Origin: Doryteuthis pealeii
Taxonomy: Eukaryota; Mollusca; Cephalopoda; Myopsida; Loliginidae
Direction: 5' to 3'
Assembly (NCBI GenBank): GCA_023376005.1
Contig: CM042180.1
Span: forward strand, 46,558,311 to 46,622,310
Length of the DNA stretch: 64,000 nucleotides
Positions 9,600 to 20,868 of this stretch are shown here, in pieces. Within the stretch, counting starts at the first letter, position 1. Each line of letters starts with the position of its first letter. The notes beneath the pieces were generated by a model, which saw nothing but the letters and a program-made list of their open reading frames with translations, had not been told where the DNA came from and ran no database searches. The position numbers were made by a program, and so were the translations under genes.

Positions 9600-10884
9600 A
9601 TAAATGGCGCTGCGGGCAGGATTCTGGTATTAAAGATACCTCGATTTCCAGGGTAGGTGACGGTTCGGGGGAGCTTCTTTTGAATCTTCTCTGACTCCAT
9701 GCGAGGTGTGCCAGAAATGATGGAGGTAGATTCGATAGATGGTGAAGAGATAACGGCAGACTTCACTGATATGGAGGTGGAAGAAAACCAACACCCACCA
9801 GCGTGCCCGATTCTACGGCGTAGCACGAGGGCAACATGGCGCTAAGACCACTGTCCCCAACCATGCAAGGACCGACGCATGATTACGCGGAGTCATTCCG
9901 ATAAGTGACCACAAAACATGGGCATTGTGGTCATAGTGTTACATAATCATTAGATACCTAATGATTATGACAATAGTGTAGAAATCATTATGGCAATCAG
10001 TACAGCTGATGGCCTTGAGGGTGAGTGACGGCGCTTGACCTCACTCTGACCTTGCTTTCTGGGGATAGACCGTGAGAAACGGAAACCCCATAGAAAGCAG
10101 ATGAATTTTCTTCGAAATTGATTAGACACTTGACATTATTTTATTTTTATACGCATAGTAATTGCCTTCTTAATATAAATAAATAATAATAAGATGATAT
10201 ATTTATTCCCTCGGTTGTGTACAGCGAGAAGTCGTTGGCAGGATTAACACAAACGTGGAGCCTTCGGGAGTTCTTTTCAAGTGATTTCGAACCTGATCGT
10301 TGTCTGTCTAATCGATCTCCACGGGCTTCTTTTATTGTAGTCCGCCCCCCCCCCCGGTGTCATGCCTCTTTGGTCGTGACACCTACGCAGTTTTCTGTAG
10401 ACACACCTCTTCATCCACCGCAGCCTGTTTTCATTAGCTATGGGCTACGCCTACATATTTTCTGCGCCTAAACCGTGTCAAATGTACACCTGTATTTCCA
10501 GGTGCACAAGGTCAGCTTAGGGGCCACATCCTGTTTTCGTTTCCCAGCATGCATCTAACACTCACGCACTTCTACGGCCAGCCTGGTTCTCAGGTGCACT
10601 GATCAGGCAATATATTACACATATAATACAAAAGTGCGTATTATACAAGAGTGAGAATTACTGTAGTGAATAATAGTCTATGACATTTAGATAGATTTGC
10701 GTATCTCCGTTTGATTTCTGATTACACTGGTTTACAAAAAATACTTTTTGTCTGAGGCAAGAATCTGAATAGGTGTTTTTTTACTAATGTGGGTGTGCTG
10801 AATTCAAATTTACAAACAGTTTTGCTCTATTACCTCTAGTTTTCTGTCTTTTAAATAGTCTCTCATTTTAGTATATACAGAGTA

Positions 10885-11482
10885 TGTTGTATATTGTACA
10901 AACGGAAATAGAAATTTCCGGTTAATTAAACAAAGCAAAGAAAGACGACAAAAATCGACAAAGGACTTTTTTTCCGGGTAAAGCGAACAAAAGAAGGATG
11001 GGTACAATAATTTTGGAAATAGATTTGCCCGTTATCAGATCAAAAGATAAAGATGCGTAGGCGTATCGTAGGCGTATCGTCAATACAAATGCCAGAGGGC
11101 AGACCAGATAGAGAGCGGCGAACAGAGCACAAGGAGTGACCGTCGACACGGACCATCGCTGCCAGCGGGCAGTGAGGTCGTCCACCCATTCCACGTCACC
11201 AACGCTAGTCATCTCAGCAGCCAGTAGTAGTCATTGTCACCGCTCGCCACCCACCAGACAGGAGAAGAAATAAACCGCAAGTTTTTACTATACAGCATGT
11301 GTTGTGATTTCATTAAGCGACCACTACATATATCGTCTAGGGTTAGTGACGATACCCGCTACGATACATACGCCTATTTAGCAGCTTGAGTTTGAAGAAG
11401 CCGCTATATAAACATATATAGAATTTGAAGCCAGTATATAACATATACGATTTAGTGCCGGTAAAGAAGGCGCTATGCAACA
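10885..11482 (+). mobile_element. Solo LTR (598 bp)
   Basis: Bounded by TGTTG and CAACA, with an AATAAA near 11267. Copy A reads straight through the insertion point (CAGAGTATATACG near 6095-6107). Here AGTA precedes and GGTA follows the insert, a 4-5-bp target duplication with one change. The paralogous empty site makes the boundaries firm. No internal region is present, as expected after LTR-LTR recombination. Confidence 0.8.
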
Positions 11483-11629
11483 GGTATATACGTGCTTATT
11501 TCAACAGTTGCAGCAGCTATTACAGATAAAAAAGGATAGATAAAGAACATTGACGGAATAAAATACTTGGATGACACAATGTACACAATTCATAGTACCG
11601 CCGACAGTTAGAAAGTGTTTTCTTAGATA

Positions 11630-11950
11630 TCTGCTGTATTTTGCCCCCGGATGTCACGCAAGAGCATCCAGCAGAAATCTCTCATCATGCCGGGGTTCCA
11701 CTTGCCTTGGTAGTTGCTCTCCATCTTCATAATGTCTTGGTGGAATCTTTTCCGTGCTCATCACTCACTGCTCCAAGGTTTGGAGGGAAGAATTTGAGGT
11801 GGGAATGGAGAAATGAATTTTGAGTGACATTCGGCATCCCATATCCTCATAAGTCTTTAGCAACTTCTCAATACAGGCTTGGTAATTTGGTACGCGTGTG
11901 TTACCAAGGAAGCTACTACAACTGACTTAAATGCTTCCCATGCTCTCAGC
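11630..11950 (-). pseudogene. Broken copy of the 6241-6573 transposon protein
   Basis: Aligns with 6241-6573 but carries the CTTTTCC one-base loss shared with copy C, plus losses of its own (for example near 11815). The frame cannot be read through. Confidence 0.7.
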
Positions 11951-13009
11951 TTTTGCATAATAACTAAAAAAAGACAAAGTCACACAATAGTATTATCTGC
12001 GTTATTCGAACTATTGTCCCATCTTCATTGTTATTTGTACAACGTTTCGGCGAATATACTCTCCGGCCTTCTTCAGGTATTTCTTGTCGGACTCGGGAAT
12101 CTTTCGGACTTGGGAACCTTCTCAGACTCGGGAACTTCTTTTCGAACTCGGGAACTTTCTTGTCGTATTCGGGAGCCATTACGGAACTTTGAACCTAACC
12201 CTTTATTTAGTCCACGGGGGTATATCGGTCGAAACGTTGTACATATAACAATGAAGATGGGACAATAGTCCGAATAACGCAGATAATATAATCTTCAAGC
12301 CTCATCTCAAACATTCAGAGAAAAAGTCACACAATATTCTAATTAACTCTGAATGCATATATGCCTTATATAATATGCGTCACTGGAAGCAATAAAATAT
12401 GCGTTGTTGGAAATTGTAATACAAATATATACCCAAAAGATTATGTAACACAATTGTCGAGGGACACCTTTCTTCTGGCTGCGAGGGACGACAACCTCCT
12501 GATGCACGTCACTGGCTGTTGATTGAGACGTGTTGGCTACGCTTAACTGCCAAAACCCGTCTTCATATATAGCTATATATATAATAATGTAATGCTATCA
12601 CTTATATTATTGCTTAATAACTAAAAAAAAGACATAAGTCACACAATATTATGAATTAACCTGAATGCATATACGCCTTTATGTACAGTGTTTGTACAAA
12701 ATTACAGTATGCATATCTAAAAAACTAGAGGTGATGTTAAAAACGGATTTCAAATTGAATTCAGCTGCACCACCCAATTAGGTTACAACAGCTATTTTTG
12801 ACTTGCCTCAATTTCTTTGTAAACCAGTGTTATTTTTTTTCGGATTGGAGAGAGAAACAGAGAGTTGAAAACGACGGATATGGGTGCGGAGTTGGGTGTG
12901 GGGTGAGGTTCTGAGTGATTATCAGAATAAATGTGGGTGTTAACGATTGAATTTTAAATGGAAGTCTAAATCCTTGTATAATGGCGCCGGCGGGTATTTC
13001 CTCTTAAAA

Positions 13010-13321
13010 TTTCTTAATAAAGTGTTGTTTTATGGAGCTTGTGTCGGAGAGATGGTATGTAAGACGGCGGGATAGGTTGTTGTTGTATGGCCAATGTAGC
13101 TATTAGTGTATAGTTTATTTTCCGAGAGGCACTCTTGGAATGGGCAAATGTATCTATATACTACGTTCGTTTGGCTTAGGGGATTTTTAGGAGAGTTTGT
13201 GTTATTTTTAATGAGGAGGTTTGAGGTTTTGAATTAGTAAATAATTAGTTTTATTTTCTGTTGTTGATCGACGGGTTTATTCAATAACACATGTCTTACG
13301 AATAATTTGCTGCCAAAATAC

Positions 13322-13322
<1 letters not shown>
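13010..13322. other. No recognisable feature
   Basis: GT-rich unique sequence after the end of copy B. Confidence 0.5.
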
Positions 13323-13362
<40 letters not shown>

Positions 13363-13380
13363 TATATATTATATATATAT
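13323..13380. repeat. (TA)n microsatellite
   Basis: TA dinucleotides with phase breaks. Confidence 0.95.
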
Positions 13381-13704
13381 ATGACCCTATATATGCTCCC
13401 TATCCCCTAGGGTTGAGCACTCTGGGGGGATCTTGCTGACGGCCGCCAACTCAAGCGTAAACGCAACGCTCTTCTAAGGAATGGAGCACTTTGTGACGGC
13501 CTTTACACGCAAAGCGATGTGTATATTATAACAGTTAAAATCCCCTTCCCATTCTCTAGGTGAAGACAGCCTAATGGTTACGGTGCCGGACTGGCACCCA
13601 ACCGATCGGATTTCAATTCCGGCTGTAGGTAGCTTACAAAATGTCTAGCCACACTGAGGAGACTTGATAAGTCGAAACACGTGTCTGTGGATGACCCTAT
13701 ATAT
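13381..13704 (+). mobile_element. tRNA-headed element with hammerhead ribozyme (family 1)
   Basis: A tRNA-like head lies at about 13563-13627: an A-box-like CTAATGGTTACGG and a B-box-like GGATTTCAATTCC. It is followed about 20 bp later by a complete hammerhead motif (13649-13690). The sequence just after the ribozyme (ATGACCCTATATAT, 13691-13704) is identical to the sequence at the left end (13381-13394). That repeat could be a target-site duplication. It could also be the restart of a 310-bp tandem unit, as in retrozymes. No protein is encoded, so movement would depend on another element's reverse transcriptase. Confidence 0.7.
13649..13690 (+). ncRNA. Hammerhead ribozyme, family 1
   Basis: Stem I CCACA/UGUGG, core CUGAGGA, stem II GACUU-GAU-AAGUC and GAAA are all present. 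Stem III is the palindrome ACACGUGU, and the cleavage-site C is 13685. All core positions agree with the CUGANGA...GAAA...UH consensus. The self-complementary stem III leaves at most a 2-nt loop, a type known to work best as a dimer. Confidence 0.88.
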
Positions 13705-13729
13705 ATATATATATATATATGAACGGTTC

Positions 13730-13990
13730 TGAGTCAAATTTTCCCAGCTGGAAAGTGTAATGCCAAAGCACCTGCGACCTGAAGCCATCTTGGCGGAACA
13801 CCATGAAGCCAATAGGTCCAAAAGAAAGCAGCAGGTACAAAGCAGTGGCACATCAAAATCTTCAGGGGCAGCCTTCACATGCGACATGTGTGGCCGAGAA
13901 TGTTTTTTGAACATTGGACTTCACAGTCACAGGAGGCGCTGTAACTTGAGGGGCACAAGAACTATATTCCGAAAATGCAATGCCAATCAT
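13730..13990 (+). pseudogene. LINE ORF2 C-terminal zinc-finger fragment (second copy)
   Basis: Same sequence as 4790-5041 with scattered substitutions. It encodes PKHLRPEA, a basic KSKRKQ-like stretch (RSKRKQQ) and the FTCDMCGREC...GLHSHRRR finger. It lies between (TA)n tracts (13698-13721 and 13990-14011). Confidence 0.7.
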
Positions 13991-14219
13991 TATATATATA
14001 TATATATATATGAAAACAGCGTCGACCCCAGGGGGCTATCCCCCAGGCAAGACCTGCCCCCTCGATTTAAAGTGGCAGGGCTGGGTATATTCCACAGCAC
14101 CTGAGGTGCCCCACTTCGTGTGTATTTTTTTGTGCCTACCACCCATGAGCTTCGGCTTGTGGGTGGGCCCACATAAAAATGTCCTTCTGTCACGCCCTCA
14201 TAAATGGGATGAGAGGCAA

Positions 14220-14256
<37 letters not shown>

Positions 14257-14284
14257 TATATATATATATTATTATATTATTATT
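13991..14284. other. Two (TA)n tracts around unassigned GC-rich DNA
   Basis: TA repeats at 13990-14011 and about 14221-14284 enclose 200 bp with C-runs and a GCTTCGGC hairpin-like segment. No gene recognised. Confidence 0.55.
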
Positions 14285-14286
14285 TA

Positions 14287-14553
14287 TATTTTGCTTGAAG
14301 GCAATTATAATGCATTATCGCATAAAATTCGATAATTATAGAAAAATAATCTTGACAAGTGAATCCCGCAAAGGATGGCTCGCCATGCAGAACACCGTAC
14401 AGACTGTTTCGACTTTATTAAGTCTCTTCAGCGATGTATACTAACGACTCCCCTCGACAGGAATCGAAACCGGGACTTCACAGGCATAGTCAGAGACCAT
14501 ATCCGTTCGGCGCCGGTACATGGCGAACAATCCCTGCGAAATACCCTTGTCAA
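14287..14553 (-). mobile_element. tRNA-headed element with hammerhead ribozyme (family 2, minus copy)
   Basis: On the minus strand the order is a tRNA-like head at about 14535-14450 (GGATATGGTCTCTGACTATG, then B-box-like GGTTTCGATTCC), the hammerhead at 14437-14392, and an AT-rich tail to 14287. It is a near-identical inverted partner of 14662-14935. Confidence 0.7.
14392..14437 (-). ncRNA. Hammerhead ribozyme, family 2 (minus copy)
   Basis: Stem I is ACAUCG/CGGUGU with one wobble pair. The core CUGAAGA is followed by stem II GACUU-AAUA-AAGUC and GAAA. Stem III is ACAG-U-CUGU, with cleavage after the following A. Every invariant position is present. Confidence 0.87.
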
Positions 14554-14661
14554 TGATACTACACGCCTCTACCATAGTAGGTAAGTGGACGTTATTGAGT
14601 AGTAAACAAACCCGGCCGTAAGCTCTTCGGCGACGTGAATAAGATTTTTGGATGCGAAATT

Positions 14662-14935
14662 ACCCTTGTCGCAGGGATTGTTCGCCATGTACCGGCGGCT
14701 GAACGGATATGGTCTCTGACTATGCCTGTGAAGCCCCGGTTTCGATTCCTGTCGGAGGGGAGTCGTTAGTATACATCGCTGAAGAGACTTAATAAAGTTG
14801 AAACAGTCTGTACGGTGTTCTGCATGGCGAGCCATCCTTTGCCGGGATTCACTTGTCAAAATTATTTTCTATAATTATCGAATTTTATGCGATACATGCA
14901 TTATAATTGCCTTCAAGCAAAATATAAATAATAAT
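14662..14935 (+). mobile_element. tRNA-headed element with hammerhead ribozyme (family 2, plus copy)
   Basis: Same organisation as the inverted copy: head at about 14684-14757, hammerhead at 14773-14818, AT-rich tail to about 14935. The two copies make an inverted repeat of about 270-bp arms around a spacer of about 110 bp. No (TAA)n or long poly(A) tail is present. Confidence 0.7.
14773..14818 (+). ncRNA. Hammerhead ribozyme, family 2 (plus copy)
   Basis: Identical in design to the minus copy, except that the closing pair of stem II is G-U in place of G-C (AAGUU). The core, stem I and stem III are unchanged. This change may lower activity. Confidence 0.8.
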
Positions 14936-15085
14936 TTGTTCAACAATGCTTCTATAAAAAACAAACATCCAAAAATCTTATATATATATATATATATATA
15001 TATATGGAGGTGAATCCGACGTTATGTAATATAGTGAGAAACATGAAAAAACACAGGTTCAGATAGAATGCGTGGTAAATTTATT
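14936..15085. other. (TA)n and unassigned DNA
   Basis: TA repeat at about 14978-15005; the rest is unassigned. Confidence 0.6.
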
Positions 15086-15134
15086 AGCCGACGCTGCAGT
15101 GTTTCAATCTGTTTAGTAGATATTCTCCAGGGCT
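15086..15134 (-). ncRNA. Decayed hammerhead motif
   Basis: The minus strand has AGCC/GGCU (stem I), CUGGAGA in place of CUGANGA, an AUCU...AGAU stem II, GAAA, and a near-palindromic stem III (ACACUGCAGCGU). A core A-to-G change should abolish cleavage. Confidence 0.5.
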
Positions 15135-15284
15135 TTTGTTGACATAAGGAAAGTAAAAAAATATATATCACAGAACAACGAATAATAGAAGTTATTTAAT
15201 ATCTAAGTTACAACCTCGCATTTATAAGGTTAGAATCAAACACAGAATATATAATTAGTTAACATACACATTCCATAAATACAT

Positions 15285-15331
<47 letters not shown>

Positions 15332-15507
15332 TATTAATATATAATAAAAGGAATAAAATTAATTGATTGAACAACGGATATCACGGCTCTTCGCGTGGCG
15401 TTCTACAACCCACGAGACGCGTGTTTATAACGTTCAAAAAAAAAAAAAAAAAAAAATTAGCACACACACACACACAAGACCGCGTCCATTTCAAAATCAG
15501 TCTCTGA
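15135..15507. other. AT-rich DNA with (TA)n, poly(A) and (CA)n
   Basis: (TA)n at about 15295-15341, an A-run at about 15437-15458 and a short (CA)n at about 15462-15475. No gene. Confidence 0.6.
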
Positions 15508-16291
15508 AGATGAATTTTCTTCGAAATTGATTAGACACTTGACATTATTTTATTTTTTATACGCATAGTAATTGCCTTCTTAATATAAATAAATAATAAT
15601 AAGATGATATATTTATTCCCTCGGTTGTGTACAGCTGAGAGTCGTTGGCAGGATTACACAAACGTGGAGCCTTCGGGAGTTCTTTTCAAGTGATTTCGAA
15701 CCTGATCGTTGTCTGTCTAATCGATCTCCACGGGCTTCTTTTATTGTAGTCCGCCCCCCCCCCGGTGTCATGCCTCTTTGGTCGTGACACCTACGCAGTT
15801 TTTCTGTAGACACACCTCTTCATCCACGCAGCCTGTTTTCATTAGCTATGGGCTACGCCTACATATTTCTGCGCCTAAACCGTGTCAAATGTACACCTGT
15901 ATTTCCAGGTGCACAAGGTCAGCTTAGGGCCACATCCTGTTTTCGTTTCCAGCATGCATCTAACACTCACGCACTTTCTACGGCCAGCCTGGTTCTCAGG
16001 TGCACTGATCAGGCAATATATTACACATATAATACAAAAGTGCGTATTATACAAGAGTGAGAATTACTGTAGTGAATAATAGTCTATGACATTTAGATAG
16101 ATTTGCGTATCTCCGTTTGATTTCTGATTACACTGGTTTACAAAAAAATACTTTTTGTCTGAGGCAAGAATCTGAATAGGTGTTTTTTTTTACTAATGTG
16201 GGTGTGCTGAATTCAAATTTACAAACAGTTTTGCTCTATTACCTCTAGTTTTCTGTCTTTTAAATAGTCTCATTTTAGTATATACAGAGTA

Positions 16292-16887
16292 TGTTGTATA
16301 TTGTACAAACGGAAATAGAAATTTCCGGTTAAATTAAACAAAGCAAAGAAAAGACGACAAAAATGACAAAGGACTTTTTTTCCGGGTAAAGCGAACAAAA
16401 GAAGGATGGGTACAATAATTTTGGAAATAGATTTGCCCGTTATCAGATCAAAAGATAAAGATGCGTAGGCGTATCGTAGGCGTATCGTCAATACAAATGC
16501 CAGAGGGCAGACCAGATAGGAGACGGCGAACAGAGCACAAGGAGTGACCGTCGACACGGACCATCGCTGCCAGCGGGCAGTGAGGTCGTCCACCCATTCC
16601 ACGTCACCAACGCTAGTCATCCCAGCAGCAGTAGTAGTCATTGTCACCGCTCGCCACCCACCAGACAGGAGAAGAAATAAACGCAAGTTTTTACTATACA
16701 GCATGTGTTGTGATTTCATTAAGCGACCACTACATATATCGTCTAGGGTTAGTGACGATACCCGCTACGATACATACGCCTATTTAGCAGCTTGAGTTTG
16801 AAGAAGCCGCTATATAACATATATAGAATTTGAAGCCAGTATATAACATATACGATTTAGTGCCGGTAAAGAAGGCGCTATGCAACA
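16292..16887 (+). mobile_element. Solo LTR (596 bp)
   Basis: Same insertion site, TGTTG/CAACA termini and flanks (AGTA and GGTA) as 10885-11482, so both descend from one insertion that predates the B/C duplication. Confidence 0.8.
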
Positions 16888-17035
16888 GGTATATACGTGC
16901 TTATTTCAACAGTTGCAGCAGCTTATTACAGATAAAAAAGGATAGATAAAGAACATTGACGGAATAAATATACTTGGATGACACAATGTACACAATTCAT
17001 AGTACCGCCGACAGTTAGAAATGTGTTTTCTTAGA

Positions 17036-17365
17036 TGATCTGCTGTATTTTGCCCCCAGGATGTCACGCAAGAGCATCCAGCAGAAATCTCTCATCATGC
17101 CGGGGTTCCACTTGCCTTGGTAGTTGCTCTCCATCTTCATAATGTCTTGGTGGAATCTTTTCCGTGCTCATCACTCACTGCTCCAAGGTTTGGAGGGAAG
17201 AATTTGAGGTGGGAATGGAGAAAATGAATTTTGAGTGACATTCGGCATCCCATATCCTCATAAGTCTTTAGCAACTTCTCAATACAGGCTTGGTAATTTG
17301 GTACGCGTGTGTTACCAAGGAAGCTACTACAGACTGACTTAAATGCTTCCCATGCTCTCAGCTTA
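17036..17365 (-). pseudogene. Broken copy of the 6241-6573 transposon protein
   Basis: Shares the one-base loss near 17158 with copy B. Otherwise close to copy A. It is non-coding as it stands. Confidence 0.7.
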
Positions 17366-18493
17366 TTGCATAATAACTAAAAAAAGACACAAGTCACACA
17401 ATAGTATTATCTGCGTTATTCGGACTATTGTCCCCATCTTCATTGTTATTTGTACAACGTTTCGGCGAATATACTCTCCGGCCTTCTTCAGGTATTTCTT
17501 GTCGGACTCGGGAATCTTTTCGGACTTGGGAACCTTCTCGGACTCGGGAACCTTCTTTTCGAACTCGGGAACTTTCTTGTCGTATTCGGGAGCCATTACG
17601 GAACTTTGAACCTAACCCTTTATTTAGTCCACGGGGGTATATCGGTCGAAACGTTGTACATATAACAATGAAGATGAGGACAATAGTCCGAATAACGCAG
17701 ATAATAGTAATCTTCAAGCCTCATCTCAAACATTCAGAGAAAAAGTCACACAATATTCTAATTAACTCTGAATGCATATATGCCTTTATATAATATGCGT
17801 CACTGGAAGCAATAAAATATGCGTTGTTGGAAATTGTAATACAAATATATACCCAAAAGATTATGTAACACAATTGTCGAGGGACACCTTTCTTCTGTGC
17901 TGCGAGGGACGACAACCTCCTGTGCACTACTGGCTGTTGATTGAGACGTGTTGGCTACCCTTAACTGCCAAAACCCGTCTTCATATATAGCTATATATAT
18001 ATATAATGTAATGCTATCACTTATATGTATTGCTTAATAACTAAAAAAAGACATAAGTCACACAATATTATGAATTAAACCTGAATGCATATACGCCTTT
18101 ATGTACAGTGTTTGTACAAAATGTACAGTATGCATATCTAAAAAAACTAGAGGTGATGTGTAAAAACGGATTTCAAATCTGAATTCAGCTGCACCACCAA
18201 ATTAGGTTACAACAGCTACTTTTGTACTTGCCTCAATTTCTTTGTAAACCAGTGTTATTTTTTTTTCGGATTGGAGAGGAAGAACAGAGAGTTGAAAACG
18301 ACGGATATGGGTGCGGAGTTGGGATGTGGGGTGAGGTTCTGAGTGATTATCAGAATAATGTGTTGTTAACGATTGAATTTTAAATGGAAGTCTAAAATCC
18401 TGTTAATATGGCGCCGGCGGTATTTCCTCTTAAAACCTTTGATATGGACAAAGAGATAGCGACTTATTTGTTTCCTAGTTTATTGAAGACATA

Positions 18494-18496
<3 letters not shown>

Positions 18497-18570
<74 letters not shown>

Positions 18571-18642
18571 GAGAGAAAGAAAGAGAAGGGGTATGAAGAA
18601 AGAGAGAGAGGAGAGACACACAGAGAAAGAGACCGATAGAAA

Positions 18643-18675
<33 letters not shown>

Positions 18676-18955
18676 GAGGAGAAAGAGAGGGAAAGAGAGA
18701 GAGAGAGAAGAGAGAAAGAGAGAGAAAGAGAGAGAGAAAGAAATAGAAAGAGAGAAAGAGAGAGGAAAGAGGAGTGGAAGGGAGAAAAAGGAGTGGGAGG
18801 GAGAAAGAGGAGTGGGAGAGAGAAAGAGAGAGAGATAGTGTGTGTGCGCATATGTGTATGTGACGGAGAGAGAGAGGAGAGAGAAAGATAGGGGATTAGA
18901 GAGAGGGGAGAGAGAGAGAGAGAGAAAGATAGAGGGGGATTAGAGAGAGAGATTT
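18497..18955. repeat. (GA)n-rich tract with (GT)n core
   Basis: Counterpart of 7717-8190, with a longer pure (GA)n at the left (about 18497-18566). Confidence 0.95.
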
Positions 18956-19726
18956 ATAGAAAAGACTAAGTTTTGGCGCGAAATCAGAAAAAAGAACAAA
19001 TGGGAAGTTTTAAAAAAGAATAAAAGAATAAAAAAATAATTAAAACTCGAAATAATGGCAGCTGATAATTACAATGCTTAAAGGGTTTAAGAAAATTAAA
19101 GAAGATGAAATAATATAAAAATTAAACATTGTAATTAAAAATAAAAATAAAAAAATAAAATTAAAATCGCTTGTCGGACTTAAAGATTACGAAGAAAAAA
19201 GTTTAACTGGAGAAATCAAATTTTATTATTATTATAATTATTATTATTATATTATTATTATTAAATTTTATTATTATTATTTTTTCCATTATAGCTCCTC
19301 ACACCCACCATAGTTTTTTCAGTTAGCTGGTTGTCTTTCACTAGAGTCTGAGTTACAACAAGTCATGAGTTTATAAACAAAAGTTGTATTATCCATTAAG
19401 AATTAATTTATTTCAAAACTTTTTCGGCATTAAATGACCCACAGAGGTTGATATGCCGTAAAACAAAACAAACTAAACTTAAATGAAATCAACATCTACC
19501 GGTTTTTAGTGTTTGTTGTTAGTGGCCCTTTGAAGTCGATATTGATTCTTTCAAATGGTTGTGTAGCATTTAATATATAATCTTCTTTCTCTAGATAAAA
19601 ACGGGGTCATGTGTTTCGGTAGTACAGTAGGCAGCGCGTCAGTCTCATAACTCAGTACTATTAACACATGTGGAGATAGAGGACGTCCGTTTAGAGGGAC
19701 ACCGGTGGGAGAACAACGGCAACTAG

Positions 19727-20303
19727 TTGGTTGGTTTATTAATTTTAACGGCATATCAACCCGTCCAGGGTTATATCATGCCTAACGGTTAGGGTGTAAT
19801 ACATATTGTGTATTCATATATATACTTTTAGTAATTGGTTTTAACAATATGTTAGCATTATTGGGAATCATATTGTATGGCATTGATTTGTTTCATGTCT
19901 ATATTCTATGGTCTAATTTTATTTCCCTCAAAAAGGTGAAAATATCCCCAATGTCAACATTTTCAAACAGATCCTTCATATTGTTTGCTTTAAAATAATG
20001 TTTTCTGATGTGAGCAAAAAATCTGCATCCATCAATAAGTGTTTGACTGTCAGGGGTGTTTGACATGTTTCACATTGTGGTTGTTGTTGTTGTTTGAGTA
20101 TATAAGAGTGTGTTAGTTTTTGTATGACCAATGCATAATCGGGACATAATGACTTGTTCCTTTCTAGACTTCCTTAAAGTTGGTCTGCAGCCCAAAGTCG
20201 GTTTTTGATTAGGAAGAGTTTATTGTGGATACAGTTATTCCAGTGTTGCTGCCATTTTGTATGAAGGAATCTATTAATTTTAGGTTTTAAGTCAACTAGA
20301 TTT
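19727..20303 (-). mobile_element. 5'-truncated LINE (copy C)
   Basis: The same insertion as 8954-9531: C-terminal LINE codons on the minus strand, now broken by small indels, and an AACC-type tail at the left. The diverged 13-bp flanks are CAACGGCAACTAG (19714) and CATCGACAACTGG (20304). Confidence 0.7.
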
Positions 20304-20868
20304 CATCGACAACTGGGGCGGTCCTATAAATAGCGAACCCCTCGTGCGTAGTGGTCTCTTTCTGGCCAACAATAAATGGCGCTGCGGGCAGGATTCTGGT
20401 ATTAAAGATACCTCTTTCCAGGGTAGGTGACAGTTCGGGGGAGATTCTTTTGATTCTTCCCTGACTCCATGCGAGGTGTGCCAGAAATGATGGAGGTAGA
20501 TTCGATAGATGGTGAAGAGATAACGACAGACTTCACTGATATGGAGGTGGAAAAAAACCAACACCCACCAGCGTGCCCGATTCTACGGCGTAGCACGAGG
20601 GCAACATGGCACTAAGACCACTGTCCCCAACCAAGCGAAGACCGACGCATGATTACGCGGAGTCATTCCGACAAGTGACCACAAAACATGGGCATTGTGG
20701 TCATAGTGTTACATAATCATTAGATACCTAATGATTATGACAATAGTGTAGAAATCATTATGGCAATCAGTACAGCTGATGGCCTTGAGGGTGAGTGACG
20801 GCGCTTGACCTCACTCTGACCTTGCTTTCTGGGGATAGACCGTGAGAAACGGAAACCCCATAGAAAGC

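Larger units (their letters stand above)
6028..10098. repeat. Composite repeat unit, copy A (LTR-less)
   Basis: Nearly identical along its length to 16214-20868 in copy C, apart from scattered small differences and one exact absence: the 596-bp solo LTR at 16292-16887. It ends at TAGAAAGC (10091-10098), the same base where copy C ends (20868). The next base begins copy B. It contains a transposon-derived ORF, an inverted-repeat module, a GA tract, a tRNA-Met-like half, and an LTR-like module split by a LINE. Confidence 0.85.
10099..13009. repeat. Composite repeat unit, copy B (left part)
   Basis: Matches 15508-18435 of copy C, starting at AGATGAATTTTC and ending at CTCTTAAAA, including the solo LTR. 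It begins at the base after copy A ends. Single-base losses relative to C are frequent, which could be decay or poor consensus. Confidence 0.85.
15508..20868. repeat. Composite repeat unit, copy C (full length, 5361 bp)
   Basis: Its left 2.9 kb matches copy B and its right 4.6 kb matches copy A. Together A and B reproduce its two halves, so this defines the unit. It holds a C-run region (about 15752-15760), the solo LTR, the broken transposon ORF, the inverted-repeat module, the GA tract, a tRNA-Met half, and the LTR-like module with its LINE insertion. No single intact ORF spans it. Confidence 0.85.

Noticed and set aside
10749..10790. Hammerhead candidate at the CTGAGGCAAGAATCTGAATAG stretch (also near 5118 and 16157)
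   Set aside because: CUGAGGC breaks the core consensus, and no GAAA with pairing stems follows.
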